This document shows positions 30,100-30,426 of a DNA stretch of 30,426 nt, piece after piece. Positions within the stretch are counted from its first letter, which is position 1. The number at the start of each line of letters is the position of its first letter. Under the pieces are notes generated by a model. The model was given only the letters and a program-made list of their open reading frames with translations, was not told the origin of the DNA and ran no database searches. Origin of the DNA: an uncultured Oscillospiraceae bacterium (GTDB lineage: Bacteria > Bacillota > Clostridia > Oscillospirales > Oscillospiraceae); NCBI GenBank assembly GCA_905205085.1, contig CAJLCG010000020.1, forward strand, positions 1 through 30,426, written 5' to 3'. Position numbers and translations under genes: made by a program.

Positions 30100-30101
30100 T
30101 A

Positions 30102-30177
<76 letters not shown>

Positions 30178-30180
30178 ATA

Positions 30181-30267
30181 TGGTGCCGGAGACCGGGGTC
30201 GAACCGGCACGGGATTGCTCCCACGGGATTTTAAGTCCCGGGCGTCTGCCAATTCCGCCACTCCGGC
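30181..30267 (-). tRNA. tRNA-Leu (anticodon UAA)
   Basis: The 87-nt tRNA has acceptor GCCGGAG pairing with CTCCGGC, a long class II variable arm, and an anticodon loop CTTAAAA giving UAA. The CCA end is encoded (30183-30181). It is the first gene of the two-tRNA operon. Confidence 0.96.
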
Positions 30268-30306
30268 ATAAGGGACGTGGCGCCGATCTCGTTTAAGTGC
30301 TAGATT

Positions 30307-30335
30307 AGAATACCATATCTTCCTCCCGGTGTCAA
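30307..30335 (-). promoter_or_regulatory. Promoter of the tRNA operon
   Basis: The minus strand has a perfect -35 TTGACA (30335-30330), a 17-bp spacer and -10 TATTCT (30312-30307). The expected start near 30299 lies about 32 bp before tRNA-Leu. Confidence 0.9.
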
Positions 30336-30426
30336 GAGAAATTTTTATATTTTCTCATCATCCCAAAATCACCCGGCTCTTTTAAGGAAACATAGAGAAA
30401 TAAAATTGAGCTGGAAAAATTTTACC

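Larger units (their letters stand above)
29770..30101. other. Intergenic region between SLH peptidase gene and tRNA genes
   Basis: This 332-bp stretch holds the terminator at 29887-29926, a region of nested inverted repeats at 29977-30020 and the tRNA terminator at 30059-30099. No protein-coding gene is supported. Confidence 0.6.

Overview
The window looks like part of the chromosome of a GC-rich anaerobic Firmicute, most likely a gut Oscillospiraceae/Clostridia member. This is inferred from strong AGGAGG-type ribosome binding sites, a Gram-positive GlpP antiterminator, a PstA-type c-di-AMP receptor domain, SLH surface-anchoring repeats and general protein resemblance. No marker gene fixes the species.

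Layout. (1) 1-1716: the 3' part of an FAD-linked oxidase gene, then glpP and a strong terminator; together they suggest glycerol/glycerol-3-phosphate metabolism. (2) 1833-6198: a tightly coupled operon of a small sigma-70-like factor, a six-helix membrane protein, an ABC ATPase and two ABC-2-type permeases, closed by a terminator. (3) 6245-9273: a drug-resistance-type module. A MATE exporter diverges from a MerR regulator and a chloramphenicol-acetyltransferase-like enzyme, and a MerR dyad sits in a 19-bp promoter spacer between them. (4) 9286-12696 (minus strand): a TetR-autoregulated operon with a phytoene-desaturase-like flavoprotein and a ferredoxin-reductase/2Fe-2S fusion. (5) 12943-17399: a MalY/PatB-type PLP enzyme diverging from a striking MATE transporter whose C-terminus is a complete PstA-like cyclic-di-AMP receptor domain, followed by a convergent NTF2-like-GGDEF diguanylate cyclase.

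(6) 17733-28048 is the most unusual stretch. It is a co-directional cluster of ten genes: an acidic 52-residue peptide, two small zinc-ribbon proteins, a 1059-residue multidomain protein, a TerY-like VWA protein, a PP2C phosphatase, an internally duplicated TPR/SEL1-like coiled-coil membrane protein and two tandem WYL-type regulators. The multidomain protein reads as HEPN (RNxxxH) - PIN-like - Ser/Thr kinase - four zinc ribbons. VWA, PP2C and kinase together form a TerY-P-type phosphorylation triad. Fusing the kinase to two putative RNase domains, next to WYL regulators, suggests a phospho-switched RNA-targeting stress or defence system. That function is inference.

(7) 28312-29926: a secreted SLH-repeat protein with a HExxH zinc-peptidase motif. 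(8) 30059-30335 (minus strand): tRNA-Leu(UAA) and initiator tRNA-fMet(CAU), with a clear promoter and terminator.

No insertion sequence, integrase, CRISPR array or rRNA gene was seen.
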